Shown here in pieces: positions 1-9,650 of a stretch of DNA of 23,121 nt. This DNA comes from a virus. Under the pieces are notes generated by a model that ran no database searches, was not told the DNA's origin, and saw only the letters and a program-made list of their open reading frames with translations. The position numbers and the translations under genes are program-made. How positions within the stretch are numbered: position 1 is the first letter of the stretch; each line of letters begins with the position of its first letter. Where the stretch lies: IMG/VR virus record IMGVR_UViG_3300031977_001569, positions 1 to 23,121 of that record, one strand, 5' to 3'.

Positions 1-222
1 CTTTTTTACAGTTGTTGCTAGTGATGGATAATCCGATAAAGATATCTCCGAAGTTAAGCCCGTATCTTCTGGTGCTGTTATGTCCGGCGCCGCGTTCGCA
101 CCCACAGTCGTGGCACCTGTTATCTTTCCCAAATTAATGTCGTATTCTTGTAATAGTTCATTAATTATTTCCTCATCGTAGCCTTTATCTACAAGAAGTT
201 GTTTATATTCCTCTCTGTTCAT
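1..222 (-). CDS. Unknown protein, N-terminal 74 residues (3' end beyond the left edge)
   Basis: An ATG at 222-220 opens a frame that stays open to base 1, giving 74 residues that begin MNREEYKQLLVDKGYDEEII. The start lies 9 nt after the stop of the upstream gene, behind an AT-rich leader (AATATTAAATC), as for neighbouring genes. The first 35 residues are charged and likely helical. They are followed by an Ala/Thr/Pro/Gly-rich linker (around residues 36-60), which looks like the flexible N-terminus of a longer protein. Its place after two probable internal virion proteins suggests another late virion protein, but no domain is visible in the part present. The linker is locally GC-rich compared with its surroundings. 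I do not recognise the family. Confidence 0.75.
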   Translation of the reverse strand, partial: MNREEYKQLLVDKGYDEEIINELLQEYDINLGKITGATTVGANAAPDITAPEDTGLTSEISLSDYPSLATTVKK

Positions 223-231
223 GATTTAATA

Positions 232-2313
232 TTATAAGTTTTTTGTTTCTAACTCTACCATAAGAGCTTTAACTGTCATAGTTCGACCTCCGTATTCAAC
301 GTATTGATCTTTAAGTCTATTAAATAAATCTTTACTTGCTGTTGCTGCATTATCCATAGCACGTATGAAGTATTTAGGATCTTGTTTTGCTACCATACTA
401 ACATACTTATGCATTGATCCTTGATCACCAAATGGGTTATCTGATGTAGGTTTGTGCACATCGCCAGCTTCTGTACCTGTATCTAGTAAATGTCTATATA
501 AATTAGTTTTTGCGTATTCCATAACAAAGACTTGAGCATCGTTTCTGTAGTTTTGAGCATCTTTTCCTGTTTTGCTAACTTCAACTCCTCTTCTAACGTA
601 AAGCTTTTCAAAATCAGTAGGATTAGATAAATCAAGAATATCAGTTTTTTCAGGTAAATCTCCGTAAGTATCTTCATATGTACCATCTTCTTTTTGTACT
701 TGGTACTTTATACCTCTTTTTTGATCATATCCAAACGTTAACTGTTTACTCATTGGATCGTAGTTAACTTCATCTATAAATCTAACACCATCTTTGGTAT
801 CAACTTTAGTTCCTTTAAATTTATTTACAGCATCGTCATATTTACCTTCTTCAACATCGTAGTAATCATAATTACTATCAACTAACGAAGGTACTTTAGG
901 TCCTTCCCAATCATCACCAGCTTCTATTTTTTCTATAGCCATTTCACCCACAAAAGAACCTATTTCATTTGCTACCCTCGCGCCATAATTTAATCCTGTA
1001 GCTCTATTTTTTTCATCGGCTGTTGCTTTTTTTACTTCTGGTGTATCAGGTTCAACTATTTCATCTGCTTTTCTATACTTACTTGTTAAACCTTGCGCAT
1101 ACAGATCAAGATATATTTTTTCAGAAACCATATTGTCTTTAACATTATTTAAAGCTTCAATTGTTGTTTGTACATTTTCACCTTTAAGGCCTAGCTTTTT
1201 TAACAACGATACATTTAAACTAGTGTCGTTATGTTTTGTTTCTAGTAAATCAGCTATTATCTCTCTTTTTTCAAATATACCATTTTCACCAGTATCACCT
1301 TCTGCTAAATCAACTAATGTTTTAAGCAACGGGTTATCTTCACTAGCTTCAGTAAGCATACTATATCTTTTTGAATAACCAAAGTTTACACTGTTGTTAA
1401 ATATATCTGTAATCATACTTTCACCACCTGGTATACCTTTAGCAGAAGTCTTAACAACATTTACATATTCATCTACACTGCTTTTTAAATATTTTTCAGG
1501 TGTTACAGCAAAACCATCTACATCTTTAGCTGGTACTTTACCTTCAGCAAAAATTTCATCTGCTCTAGTTTCAAAATCACCTTGAATACTTTTAATTACA
1601 CCTTTTTCACCACTGTAAGCCTCTTTGTATCTTTCTAAGTCAGCTGGATTATTATTACCTATGTATGAGGCTAATAACTTAGAATCAACATCGATATATT
1701 TTTTATCTGGTGGATCGCCATTACGCCACTTTGGATTTTCTATTTTGATATTCATATCAAAATCATTATTACCTTTGTTTTGAAATTCAAATTGTTTAGC
1801 TATTTCTGGATTTTTACTTTGAAAACCATTTCTAGCAGCTTTAATAACAGCTGCGTATTCTAAGTATGTTTCTGAACTTTTATTTAAACCACCTTTTTCA
1901 TCTAATTCAGGTAACACTTGAAATAAAGCATTTAATGGTTGTGCTGCAGCTGAAAAATTTTGCGCAGCTAAATCTAAATCTACATCTGATCTTCTTTCTT
2001 GATTAAGGTTTTTAGCAAAAAACCCTGCGCTTTTTTTACCACCAAAATCAACTTTTGTAGCGCCACTATAAAACTCATTAACACTTTTTAATATTTCTGC
2101 TTGAGTATCAGCTTGTAAACCTTTTAAACCAGCAATATCTTGCTTCATTAAGTCAGATCTTACCTGAACATCTGATTCGTATTCTTCTTGTTCTTTTTCT
2201 ATATTACTATAATACTCTAAAGCACCCTTCATGCCTTCTCTAAAAGCAGTTTGAAAACTTCTATTTATTAACGTGTAATCTTCTTTAAAAAATCTTGGAT
2301 TTCTATAACTCAT
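232..2313 (-). CDS. Large helical protein, candidate internal virion (cargo/ejection) protein
   Basis: This 693-residue protein is rich in Lys, Glu, Asp and Asn, has no signal peptide or membrane segment, and reads as mostly alpha-helical with coiled-coil-like stretches near the N-terminus (residues 20-75, EYYSNIEKEQEEYES). No catalytic motif is apparent. It starts 14 nt after the preceding gene with the leader AAAATAAAATT before ATG. It follows the tail/muzzle-like genes and a 237-aa Gln/Ala-rich protein. This is where podoviruses and crAss-like phages carry proteins packaged in the capsid and ejected with the DNA. The virion-cargo role is inferred from position and composition only. An enzymatic or tail-associated protein of unknown family remains possible. 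Confidence 0.7.
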   Translation of the reverse strand: MSYRNPRFFKEDYTLINRSFQTAFREGMKGALEYYSNIEKEQEEYESDVQVRSDLMKQDIAGLKGLQADTQAEILKSVNEFYSGATKVDFGGKKSAGFFAKNLNQERRSDVDLDLAAQNFSAAAQPLNALFQVLPELDEKGGLNKSSETYLEYAAVIKAARNGFQSKNPEIAKQFEFQNKGNNDFDMNIKIENPKWRNGDPPDKKYIDVDSKLLASYIGNNNPADLERYKEAYSGEKGVIKSIQGDFETRADEIFAEGKVPAKDVDGFAVTPEKYLKSSVDEYVNVVKTSAKGIPGGESMITDIFNNSVNFGYSKRYSMLTEASEDNPLLKTLVDLAEGDTGENGIFEKREIIADLLETKHNDTSLNVSLLKKLGLKGENVQTTIEALNNVKDNMVSEKIYLDLYAQGLTSKYRKADEIVEPDTPEVKKATADEKNRATGLNYGARVANEIGSFVGEMAIEKIEAGDDWEGPKVPSLVDSNYDYYDVEEGKYDDAVNKFKGTKVDTKDGVRFIDEVNYDPMSKQLTFGYDQKRGIKYQVQKEDGTYEDTYGDLPEKTDILDLSNPTDFEKLYVRRGVEVSKTGKDAQNYRNDAQVFVMEYAKTNLYRHLLDTGTEAGDVHKPTSDNPFGDQGSMHKYVSMVAKQDPKYFIRAMDNAATASKDLFNRLKDQYVEYGGRTMTVKALMVELETKNL

Positions 2314-2327
2314 AATTTTATTTTCTT

Positions 2328-3041
2328 TTAATCTTGGTCTGGATCAGCAAAGTTTTTTGTTAAATTTTTAAAGAAACCACCTTCTCCACCTACAAGACCA
2401 CCTAACGCAATACCACTAGCGCTACCTAATGCACTAGCAAAACCAGCTTGTGAAGCTTGTCTAGCTTGTAACATCTGCGCTTGAGCATTATCTAATAACG
2501 CAGCAGATCTATCTTCATCTCTAAACTGTCTAGCTTCTGTCATTTGTTGTGTAAACGATGTACCTCTTATTTTTAATGCGTCAGCTTGTGCGCCTATTTG
2601 CGCTCTTGCTACCTCAGCTCTTTGTTGACCTTGTGCTCTTAACTGCTGAGCTTGTATTTCTTGTTTTTCAATATTAGCAGATATACCTCTTTTACTTTTT
2701 AATGCTGCTTGAGCTAAAGCTGTGGCGCCACCAGCACCCGCACCTGTAGCTCTAAGAGTATCTAGTGTGTTAGCTAAACTAATGTCAGCTTCTTCTGCTT
2801 GAAACTCTGAAGCTTGCGTTGCAACACCAATGTTTGCAAATGGGTTTGTTATATCGCTAGATCTATCTTTAGCTAAATTACCAAGATTATTTAAAGCTTG
2901 CCTTTGACCTTTCAAGTTACTGAAAGCTCTTTCTGCATCTTTATATCTGTCTTCTGCAGCTGCCGCTCTTTTCTTAGCGCCGAAACCTTGTATTAAGCCG
3001 CCTACTATATTAGTAGCAGCTCCTATTAAAGCCATGCTCAT
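2328..3041 (-). CDS. Ala/Gln-rich helical protein, candidate internal virion protein
   Basis: This 237-residue protein has an amphipathic or hydrophobic N-terminus (ALIGAATNIVGGLIQGFG, residues 4-21), a long Ala/Gln/Arg/Glu-rich helical centre (residues 22-195) and a Gly/Ala-rich C-terminal segment (ASALGSASGIALGGLVGGEG). Two short membrane-compatible segments flanking a helical core are typical of small podoviral internal or ejection proteins such as the T7 gp14 type, which line a channel in the host envelope. The analogy rests on composition and position, not on a recognised motif. The start could be the ATG at 3041 or the in-frame ATG at 3035; the first is used because the AT-rich leader fits both. 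It lies between the 444-aa tail protein and the 693-aa helical protein. Confidence 0.7.
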   Translation of the reverse strand: MSMALIGAATNIVGGLIQGFGAKKRAAAAEDRYKDAERAFSNLKGQRQALNNLGNLAKDRSSDITNPFANIGVATQASEFQAEEADISLANTLDTLRATGAGAGGATALAQAALKSKRGISANIEKQEIQAQQLRAQGQQRAEVARAQIGAQADALKIRGTSFTQQMTEARQFRDEDRSAALLDNAQAQMLQARQASQAGFASALGSASGIALGGLVGGEGGFFKNLTKNFADPDQD

Positions 3042-3056
3042 ATTACTATAATTTTA

Positions 3057-4391
3057 TTAGACAGTAACTTCTCCATTAACTGAAAATAATTCAGCCTTTG
3101 AATCATTGGAACTTTCATTAGGTTCCCAGTACTGCATTGTTATGTTTGAAAAATATCCTTTTAAACCAGATGTTTGAAAATGGCTGTTGTCTTGATAAAA
3201 ATCAACCGCCTTATTTCTTAATTCACTGTAGTAAAAACCTTCTTTTTTAATAAAGCCTACAGTTTCACCTGTTCCTATTGTTGTACCTTCTTTAGGTATC
3301 TCATATGCTGTGTTAAGATCATCGTAACTATTTGATGCTCCGTAAACAGCGTAACCACCTGTTGAAAAATTAGTCATATTCCAACCAGTAGTTCCCTCGT
3401 AATCAAGGGTTAAAAATGTTTTGACTGATGATGGTTCCATGTTAAATAGAAGTTTAACATATGATGGATCGTTAAATGATGCGTCATAAAAATTACATCT
3501 TGCAACCGTTTCGTCATGTTGTCTGTATAAGTTTGATAAGTGATATGTGTAAAACTCATTTTTTAAACTTACACCGTGTGTTGCTTTGTATGTATAAAAA
3601 CTAACCCAGCCACTAGCTCTCTCGTCAAATGCCAATGTGCCATAAGTTGTTACGTCGGCTGTTGCTGATGCGCTAGATGCTATTACACCTCCATCAACAC
3701 CTGTTCCTTCTAATGTTATAACATATTGTTTCTTTTGTTCATCAAATGCTCCATATATAGTATCACACACTTTTAGGTTATCTTTAAACCAGTCTTTCAT
3801 ACCAGCGTCTGATATAGGAGTTATACCATCTGTTGATAATCTACATACAACGCCTCTTTGCTTATCTGCAAAGTATTTTCTGTTACCAAAGTATGCAAAA
3901 CTTTCAGGGTTTTTGCCAATACCATATTTACCAGAATAAGGAGTTATTTGTCCTATAACGTTAGCGCCTGACGCTGTTATAGCTTGTCCTTCAGCTGTAA
4001 ATATAGCGTCTTTATCTATTAAAGCTCTATTAACTTTATTCTCTTGAAATATATTTAAATTAGTGTCTTCAGCGTGTAGTTTTTGTACACTACCATTATT
4101 TATATCAACAGCTCTTGTTATTGATTGACCTGATGGAAATTGATTCAATTCATTAACAGTAGTTCTAGCGTTGAATATACCACTGTATGTTAAAGCGTTT
4201 TTTCTTACCCTACTTTTATATTCTTCGTCTGTTATATGAGCTCTTGCACCAATATCCATTTGAATACCATTGTATTCACCTTTTATTCTATTTTCTTCAA
4301 TGTGATATACGCCAGGCGCTTCTGCTGTACCGCTTCTACCACCTTGTATTATTATGGCGTTTGAAAATGCTAATTCTATTACTGCTCCCAT
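3057..4391 (-). CDS. Tail/structural protein, companion of the long muzzle-like protein
   Basis: This 444-residue, beta-rich protein has no membrane segment. Its middle (FGNRKYFADKQRGVVCRLS, then DGITPISDAGMKDWF, around residues 165-205) and the later region around 250-290 (DERASGWVSFYTYKATHGVS) resemble, from memory, a propeller-like module found in structural proteins of marine and crAss-like phages, often near the C-terminus of one long tail or muzzle protein. Here that module sits in its own gene. The gene begins 9 nt after the stop of the 1373-aa gene, with the leader AAAATTAAAAT before ATG. The likely role is the distal part of the short tail, acting with its neighbour. Function is inferred and sequence search is needed to confirm the module. 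Confidence 0.65.
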   Translation of the reverse strand: MGAVIELAFSNAIIIQGGRSGTAEAPGVYHIEENRIKGEYNGIQMDIGARAHITDEEYKSRVRKNALTYSGIFNARTTVNELNQFPSGQSITRAVDINNGSVQKLHAEDTNLNIFQENKVNRALIDKDAIFTAEGQAITASGANVIGQITPYSGKYGIGKNPESFAYFGNRKYFADKQRGVVCRLSTDGITPISDAGMKDWFKDNLKVCDTIYGAFDEQKKQYVITLEGTGVDGGVIASSASATADVTTYGTLAFDERASGWVSFYTYKATHGVSLKNEFYTYHLSNLYRQHDETVARCNFYDASFNDPSYVKLLFNMEPSSVKTFLTLDYEGTTGWNMTNFSTGGYAVYGASNSYDDLNTAYEIPKEGTTIGTGETVGFIKKEGFYYSELRNKAVDFYQDNSHFQTSGLKGYFSNITMQYWEPNESSNDSKAELFSVNGEVTV

Positions 4392-4400
4392 ATTTTAATT

Positions 4401-7400
4401 TTATGCTATTGGACAATCATATGTGCTTGCTGATATAACTCCAGAGCTTGAAGTTGCATGTCTAGGATTCAAACCAGACACTGTAAATGTTCCTTCTGCT
4501 ACTGGATTATTTAATAATTTATCTGTATACACTATATTACCAGCGTTTACACCACCACTTTGACTAGGATCTGCTCCACCGCCACCACCAGTAGATGATT
4601 TAACATAATAAGTTGTAGCTGGTTGACTATATTTTATAGTACACACATTATTACTAGCTCCAGCTAAATAATGAGCATCTATAGCTACTGAAACTCTTGG
4701 AAATATTGTAAATGCTGTAGCGCTTACACCAGTTGGTGATGTTAAACCACCGTTATCCGTAAACACCACTTGTATTGCTTTTCCTGATATGTTATCACCA
4801 CCAAAGAAACCACTGAAAGTAAATGTATTATTTGTTCTTATTGAAAAAGTACCGTCTTGTCCAGCTGGATTAATATCAAACATACTAGCGTTTGTTCCAC
4901 TTAAAGCGGCTGTCATGCCTGTGTTATTTAATGCTGAGTTTGCAGATCCATTAACAGCTGTTATAGTACCTACTTGATAACCTTTTCCACCACTACCGTA
5001 AGTACTATGATTATCTATAAAACCATTAGCGTTAGTTCCAACAGGGTTACTATTTGCTACACTAACTGTTATTGTTTGTAGCGAAGAAGCATTATTACTT
5101 TGCGTTGCTCTTAATAAAATACTATAATCATCAGAACCGTCATTACTAAAACCAAATTGATGTCCTACTTTTAACATAAATCTAGGATCAATATTACCTG
5201 ACGCTCCAGCTTGTTCGTTAGTTATAGCTACTATATCATGATTAGCGTCTAACTGAACAACACATTGTCTTTGATTAGTAATATTTGTTGAGTAATTATC
5301 ATAAAACCATATTTTATAAAAACCAGCACCAGTATTAGCTATTGATGAAATATTAGTTGCTTCATTTGTAAGATTAGTACCTTCTGATGACAATGCTAAA
5401 AGCTCTGTGTATTTAAATCTAGCCGTGATAACGCCAGGATTAGTCAATGTTAAATCAATAGCGTTAGCAGCGCTTGCTGTAGACTGTTTAGCAGAGTGTT
5501 TAACTACTGTAATATCATCTTCTTGATCAATTTCAAACTTACCTAAATCAGTACCATCAGTTTCATCATTATTTGTAACAGACATTAATTGAAAGTTTGA
5601 TATAGTATAACCTTGACTTGTTGGGTCATCTACAGTTGCTGTTAATTCACCAATTTGTTTTTCTAATTTACTATTATTTGTATAATCAAAACTTTCTGGA
5701 AAATTAGCTGTCAAAGCTGCTGTATAAGTATCTTTTTCAGCTGTATCTGTTATTTTTATATTAGTTGGTCCAGAAGAAGCTGCTTCGCACTGGTCATTTA
5801 AATCAGGCACAGTACCACACGTTGCTGTTTCATAATATATATCTAAATTTGATTGAAAAGGTTTTGTTTCAAAAACAGTTAAACCTTTGTCTTTAGCTTT
5901 TGGATAACCAAATGGTCTATCATTATTTGCATCATCTGCCGCGACAATAAGGTCACTTTCTTGAGTAAACTCACCGGTTACATTTACTATTTCATTATCT
6001 AAGTTTGGTAATTCAGCTACTGTTGGATTTTTCTCTGCATCGTGTAGAAAATCATATACTCTTTCTCTATCTGGTAAGCTTCTAGGTATAAAAGCTCCGT
6101 CTGTAAAAGGTCCGTTTTTAGCATTAGATATACTAAATAAACCTTGTGACTTAGCATCGCCAATACTTATAACATCAATATACTCCTGACCATCAACACC
6201 CATTTTAGAATCAAAATGATTACTAACTGCGGTTGCTTGAGTTCCATCGTTTATTTGTACAACTTTAGGATATAATTGTACTTCTGAACCAGCTGTACCA
6301 TCTTTAAACTCATCAATATCTTTTACAGATCTAGGTACTTTATTTATATTATCACCCGTTAAACTAAACCATGATCTTGATTTTGATGTTTGGTTAAATT
6401 GACCAGCGATTACTTGATCTTGATCATCAGCATGATTATTTGGGTTAGTTGTTACAGTTTTACCAGCTGTAACTGACCAGTTATTCATTGGGTGCTGAGT
6501 ATAAACGTTATAATATTCTTGCTCTGTTTGTTTAATTACAACTTTCCACGAGAACCAACCATTTGGATTATCTTCATAATGATGTGTATTTGTGCTTGGC
6601 ACTATTCTAGAGTCTTGAAAATCTACATTTAAAGCTTTACCATATGTTTTAAATGTATTTTCCCAGCTGCCATCTGTATTAGCGTTATATGGATCGGTTT
6701 CAGCTACTACTGTATGTGTATCAGATAAGTCATCAGTTTTATAAGTTGATGGTATTACCGGTGACATTCTACCATATCTATCACACAATACTACACCTGC
6801 TTGATAAGTTCTTCTTTGTTTTACAGTGTGAAACCTATGCGATTGTGTGTTGTAATAAAAATGACCACTTGTAACTCCTTTTTCTACATTACCTTTGTTA
6901 TCGCTTGATAAAAAGAAGCTTATACCTCTATTACCAGCTTCATCGTTGGGTATATCATAACCTAATGTTATATTTCCATAAACTATTCTATTACCAACTA
7001 TTTCTTGAGCTTTTGCTCTAACTGGAACATCGTCAGCAACTCTTATTAATTGTTTTTCTGGTAAAACTTTAAATGGTTCTTTTGCTTTATATGTATAATC
7101 TATAGCTGTTCTATAATAAGTAGCACCAGCTTTTGGTGTTACTGTATAATTACTAAAAGGTCTTGTTGATTCGTTGTTAGCAGCATCAATATTTATAGTA
7201 TCTACAAGCTTAACAGATAAGCCGTTTGATTCTTTTAGTAATATTTCTACATCTTTTATTCTTAAACCTTTATCATTATTATAACCATTGTTTACTACAT
7301 CAACGTTGCCACTATCAGTTTCAAACTCTGTAACAACAAATGAATCGTTTACACTTGGTAAAGGTATACGCATTATAACTTTATCATAAGCGTTTTGCAT

Positions 7401-8522
7401 TATAGGAAGAATACCTGTTTCAACAACATTTTGTGAAGATATATTTACTTTAGGCTCGTTTGTAGTTGCGTTTACAGATGTGTCAGGAGAAAATTTAAGC
7501 ACACCAGCATTTAAAGGTTTAAATACAGGTTGTGTAAATGGTGATATTATAGAATACGTACCGTCTTTATATTTATATCTATATGCAAATCTAATAAATC
7601 TTTCTTGCATATAATCAGACTTAACGCCTATATTAGAATTTGGATTAGATGTAATTAATGTTTGACCATCAGCTGTATTAGGATAAGCAGTTAATGTTAT
7701 CGTAGCATTACCACCGCTACCTGTTATTGTTAATACATCACCTACGCTGTAACCATAACCTACGTCGTCTGGTGATATTGTAACTGCTGTTACAACACCA
7801 GCGTTAACAGTTGTTATATTTACTTTTAAGCCAGTACCAGTTCCACCTGTGGTTACTAAGTCGTTAGCTACAGAATAACCAGTTCCACCAGCAGTTACAT
7901 TAGCAGTAGCTTCAATTATGTTTGGCTTATTTAACATTGGTGCTAAATATGGTGCTACTTTTGCAACTGATATTTTTTCTTCTTGTGCGTCTACATAATA
8001 AGTTGTATTATTTCTAGCTAAGTCTACATCTATAACTCTTGGTGAGTTGTAGTTATCTGTAAAATATAAATAATTACCTATCGTATTTACACCTGTTATA
8101 GGATGTGTTTTTGTAAAATTTAAATACAAGCCTGATGCTAAAACCTCTTCAGCGTTGTTACCTTCTTTAATTACAACTTTCATCCTATGCTTGTTTGAAT
8201 TTTGTTTCGCCCTCTGCATATTATGTATATCTGCATTTGGAGTTGTACTTGTGCATGAAGTTGTAAACCAAAATATTCTATCGTTAGAAACATCTACATA
8301 AGAACCTATTGTAACTACATCTATAGCGTTGCCTTCATCTAGAACTTCTTGAGTTGTAAGTTTTTTATTACCTCTAATATTTTCAATAGCTCCAACGTCT
8401 GAACCTTCACTTGTAGCTATAGATATATTTTGAGCTTCTCTATATTCACCACCCGGAACGAGTCTTTCGTCCAGATCTTTATTCATACGAGCTTTAGTAA
8501 AAATATTTTTTATTTTTGGCAT
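4401..8522 (-). CDS. Very long tail/muzzle-like structural protein with beta domains
   Basis: This is the longest gene in the window at 1373 residues. The N-terminus (MPKIKNIFTKARMNKDLDER followed by LVPGGEYREAQNISIATSEG) is a pattern I associate with large structural proteins of marine phages. In crAss-like phages a protein of similar size forms the tail muzzle. Residues about 204-281 form a separate Gly/Thr/Val-rich beta module (GGTGYSV, GYGYSVGDVLTITGSGG) that looks inserted. Roughly the last 400 residues are Thr/Ser/Asn-rich, with Ig- or cadherin-like stretches (VVFTDNGGLTSP) suited to surface exposure, ending in a Gly-rich linker and a short terminal segment. It starts 3 nt after the preceding gene (TAG TAC ATG). 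Tail assignment is fairly safe; the muzzle role is inference. Confidence 0.75.
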   Translation of the reverse strand: MPKIKNIFTKARMNKDLDERLVPGGEYREAQNISIATSEGSDVGAIENIRGNKKLTTQEVLDEGNAIDVVTIGSYVDVSNDRIFWFTTSCTSTTPNADIHNMQRAKQNSNKHRMKVVIKEGNNAEEVLASGLYLNFTKTHPITGVNTIGNYLYFTDNYNSPRVIDVDLARNNTTYYVDAQEEKISVAKVAPYLAPMLNKPNIIEATANVTAGGTGYSVANDLVTTGGTGTGLKVNITTVNAGVVTAVTISPDDVGYGYSVGDVLTITGSGGNATITLTAYPNTADGQTLITSNPNSNIGVKSDYMQERFIRFAYRYKYKDGTYSIISPFTQPVFKPLNAGVLKFSPDTSVNATTNEPKVNISSQNVVETGILPIMQNAYDKVIMRIPLPSVNDSFVVTEFETDSGNVDVVNNGYNNDKGLRIKDVEILLKESNGLSVKLVDTINIDAANNESTRPFSNYTVTPKAGATYYRTAIDYTYKAKEPFKVLPEKQLIRVADDVPVRAKAQEIVGNRIVYGNITLGYDIPNDEAGNRGISFFLSSDNKGNVEKGVTSGHFYYNTQSHRFHTVKQRRTYQAGVVLCDRYGRMSPVIPSTYKTDDLSDTHTVVAETDPYNANTDGSWENTFKTYGKALNVDFQDSRIVPSTNTHHYEDNPNGWFSWKVVIKQTEQEYYNVYTQHPMNNWSVTAGKTVTTNPNNHADDQDQVIAGQFNQTSKSRSWFSLTGDNINKVPRSVKDIDEFKDGTAGSEVQLYPKVVQINDGTQATAVSNHFDSKMGVDGQEYIDVISIGDAKSQGLFSISNAKNGPFTDGAFIPRSLPDRERVYDFLHDAEKNPTVAELPNLDNEIVNVTGEFTQESDLIVAADDANNDRPFGYPKAKDKGLTVFETKPFQSNLDIYYETATCGTVPDLNDQCEAASSGPTNIKITDTAEKDTYTAALTANFPESFDYTNNSKLEKQIGELTATVDDPTSQGYTISNFQLMSVTNNDETDGTDLGKFEIDQEDDITVVKHSAKQSTASAANAIDLTLTNPGVITARFKYTELLALSSEGTNLTNEATNISSIANTGAGFYKIWFYDNYSTNITNQRQCVVQLDANHDIVAITNEQAGASGNIDPRFMLKVGHQFGFSNDGSDDYSILLRATQSNNASSLQTITVSVANSNPVGTNANGFIDNHSTYGSGGKGYQVGTITAVNGSANSALNNTGMTAALSGTNASMFDINPAGQDGTFSIRTNNTFTFSGFFGGDNISGKAIQVVFTDNGGLTSPTGVSATAFTIFPRVSVAIDAHYLAGASNNVCTIKYSQPATTYYVKSSTGGGGGADPSQSGGVNAGNIVYTDKLLNNPVAEGTFTVSGLNPRHATSSSGVISASTYDCPIA

Positions 8523-8525
8523 GTA

Positions 8526-9650
8526 CTAGTGTTTAATTTGTTTTGACTTACCTCTCATAACTTGTGTAAGTTCTTTTATATTTAAGTTAGATAGTCTAAG
8601 TTTAGCGTTACGCATAGCAGCTCTTCTTTCTTTTCTATATCTATTTACGATATACTCTGGAATATTTGCTCTTGTAGAAAGTAAACTAAATGTAATATAT
8701 TTATATAAAGCATCTTCAGCCATTTTATGTACTTTCATTTCACTGTCAGTAGCTAAACCATCTGATACGTATTTTATTGTTATAGTTCTACCGCTTAGTG
8801 ATGAGTCAAATCCAAACTGACCACCAACTTCATCAACAGTAAATACACCGTTCATGTTTGTTAGCTCAGGGTTTGCTCCGTATCTACCTGAAAAAGAAGA
8901 TAATCTATTGGCTATATAATGTGTATATAAAAAATAATCATCATTAGTAACAGTTCCATCAAATACATCTTGATTAAAATTAGCGTTAAATCTATCAACT
9001 GTCATACCTGGATTTAATGTAAGCTCTCCACCGTCTTCATCAAATAAAAATTCACCGCTACCACTTTGAGCAATTGATTTACTAGGTCTTGATGTGAATC
9101 TTGCAGGAAATACAGGATGTTCTACACCATGTGTATCAACCCAATGTATACCAATAGTGCTTACATAATCTTGAGGCATAGGCAATTTTAATGTTGGTGG
9201 AACATCAAGCTCTATATTTTTTTCCATACGAGATATATCGTAACTAAATTCTTGTATACCTCTTTTTGCATGAAATATTATTTCAGATCTATCAGCGTGC
9301 GGTATTAATTTACCATTACCAACAAATGCTATTTTAAAGTTATTAATTATATCTTTTAATTTTATATACCTATAGTCACCTAATTCTCTATCAATAAGTT
9401 GTACTAACACAACATCACCTGCTGTTTTTCCAGATGTAAATGTAATCTCACCAGCATTACCACCAGTAGCACCAGCGTAAGCATAAGTGCTAGGATTTTG
9501 TTCAGTTCCGTTTACAAAAATAAGAAAGTCAGTTATTGCGACTGGCAATAAAGACATACTAAGAGTAAATACAGTTTGATCAGCCGTAGCTGTAAATTTC
9601 TGACTACTATTGTAATATTGTTCTGCTGTTGTTGTTCCTAATAATCCCAT
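8526..9650 (-). CDS. Connector/tail-tube or ring-like structural protein
   Basis: This 374-residue protein has two parts. Residues 1-95 are a beta-rich domain (TADQTVFTLSMSLLPV, FLIFVNGTEQNPSTYAYAG, ITFTSGKTAGDVVLVQLIDR) resembling the small beta modules of phage tail and fibre proteins. Residues 100-374 form a second domain with FVGNGKLIPHADRSEIIFHA, KRGIQEFSYDISRMEKNIEL and a Lys/Arg-rich C-terminal tail. The second domain resembles, from memory, tail-completion or ring proteins of marine podovirus-like and crAss-like phages, comparable in place to P22 gp4 or T7 gp11. Its ATG overlaps the upstream stop by one base (TAATG), which suggests translational coupling. The role at the head-tail junction is inferred from position between capsid and long tail genes. 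Confidence 0.65.
   Translation of the reverse strand: MGLLGTTTAEQYYNSSQKFTATADQTVFTLSMSLLPVAITDFLIFVNGTEQNPSTYAYAGATGGNAGEITFTSGKTAGDVVLVQLIDRELGDYRYIKLKDIINNFKIAFVGNGKLIPHADRSEIIFHAKRGIQEFSYDISRMEKNIELDVPPTLKLPMPQDYVSTIGIHWVDTHGVEHPVFPARFTSRPSKSIAQSGSGEFLFDEDGGELTLNPGMTVDRFNANFNQDVFDGTVTNDDYFLYTHYIANRLSSFSGRYGANPELTNMNGVFTVDEVGGQFGFDSSLSGRTITIKYVSDGLATDSEMKVHKMAEDALYKYITFSLLSTRANIPEYIVNRYRKERRAAMRNAKLRLSNLNIKELTQVMRGKSKQIKH

Noticed and set aside
4391-4403. Programmed frameshift joining the 1373-aa and 444-aa proteins
   Set aside because: There is no slippery heptamer at the junction. The second gene has its own ATG with a typical leader after the TAA stop, so two separate genes are simpler.
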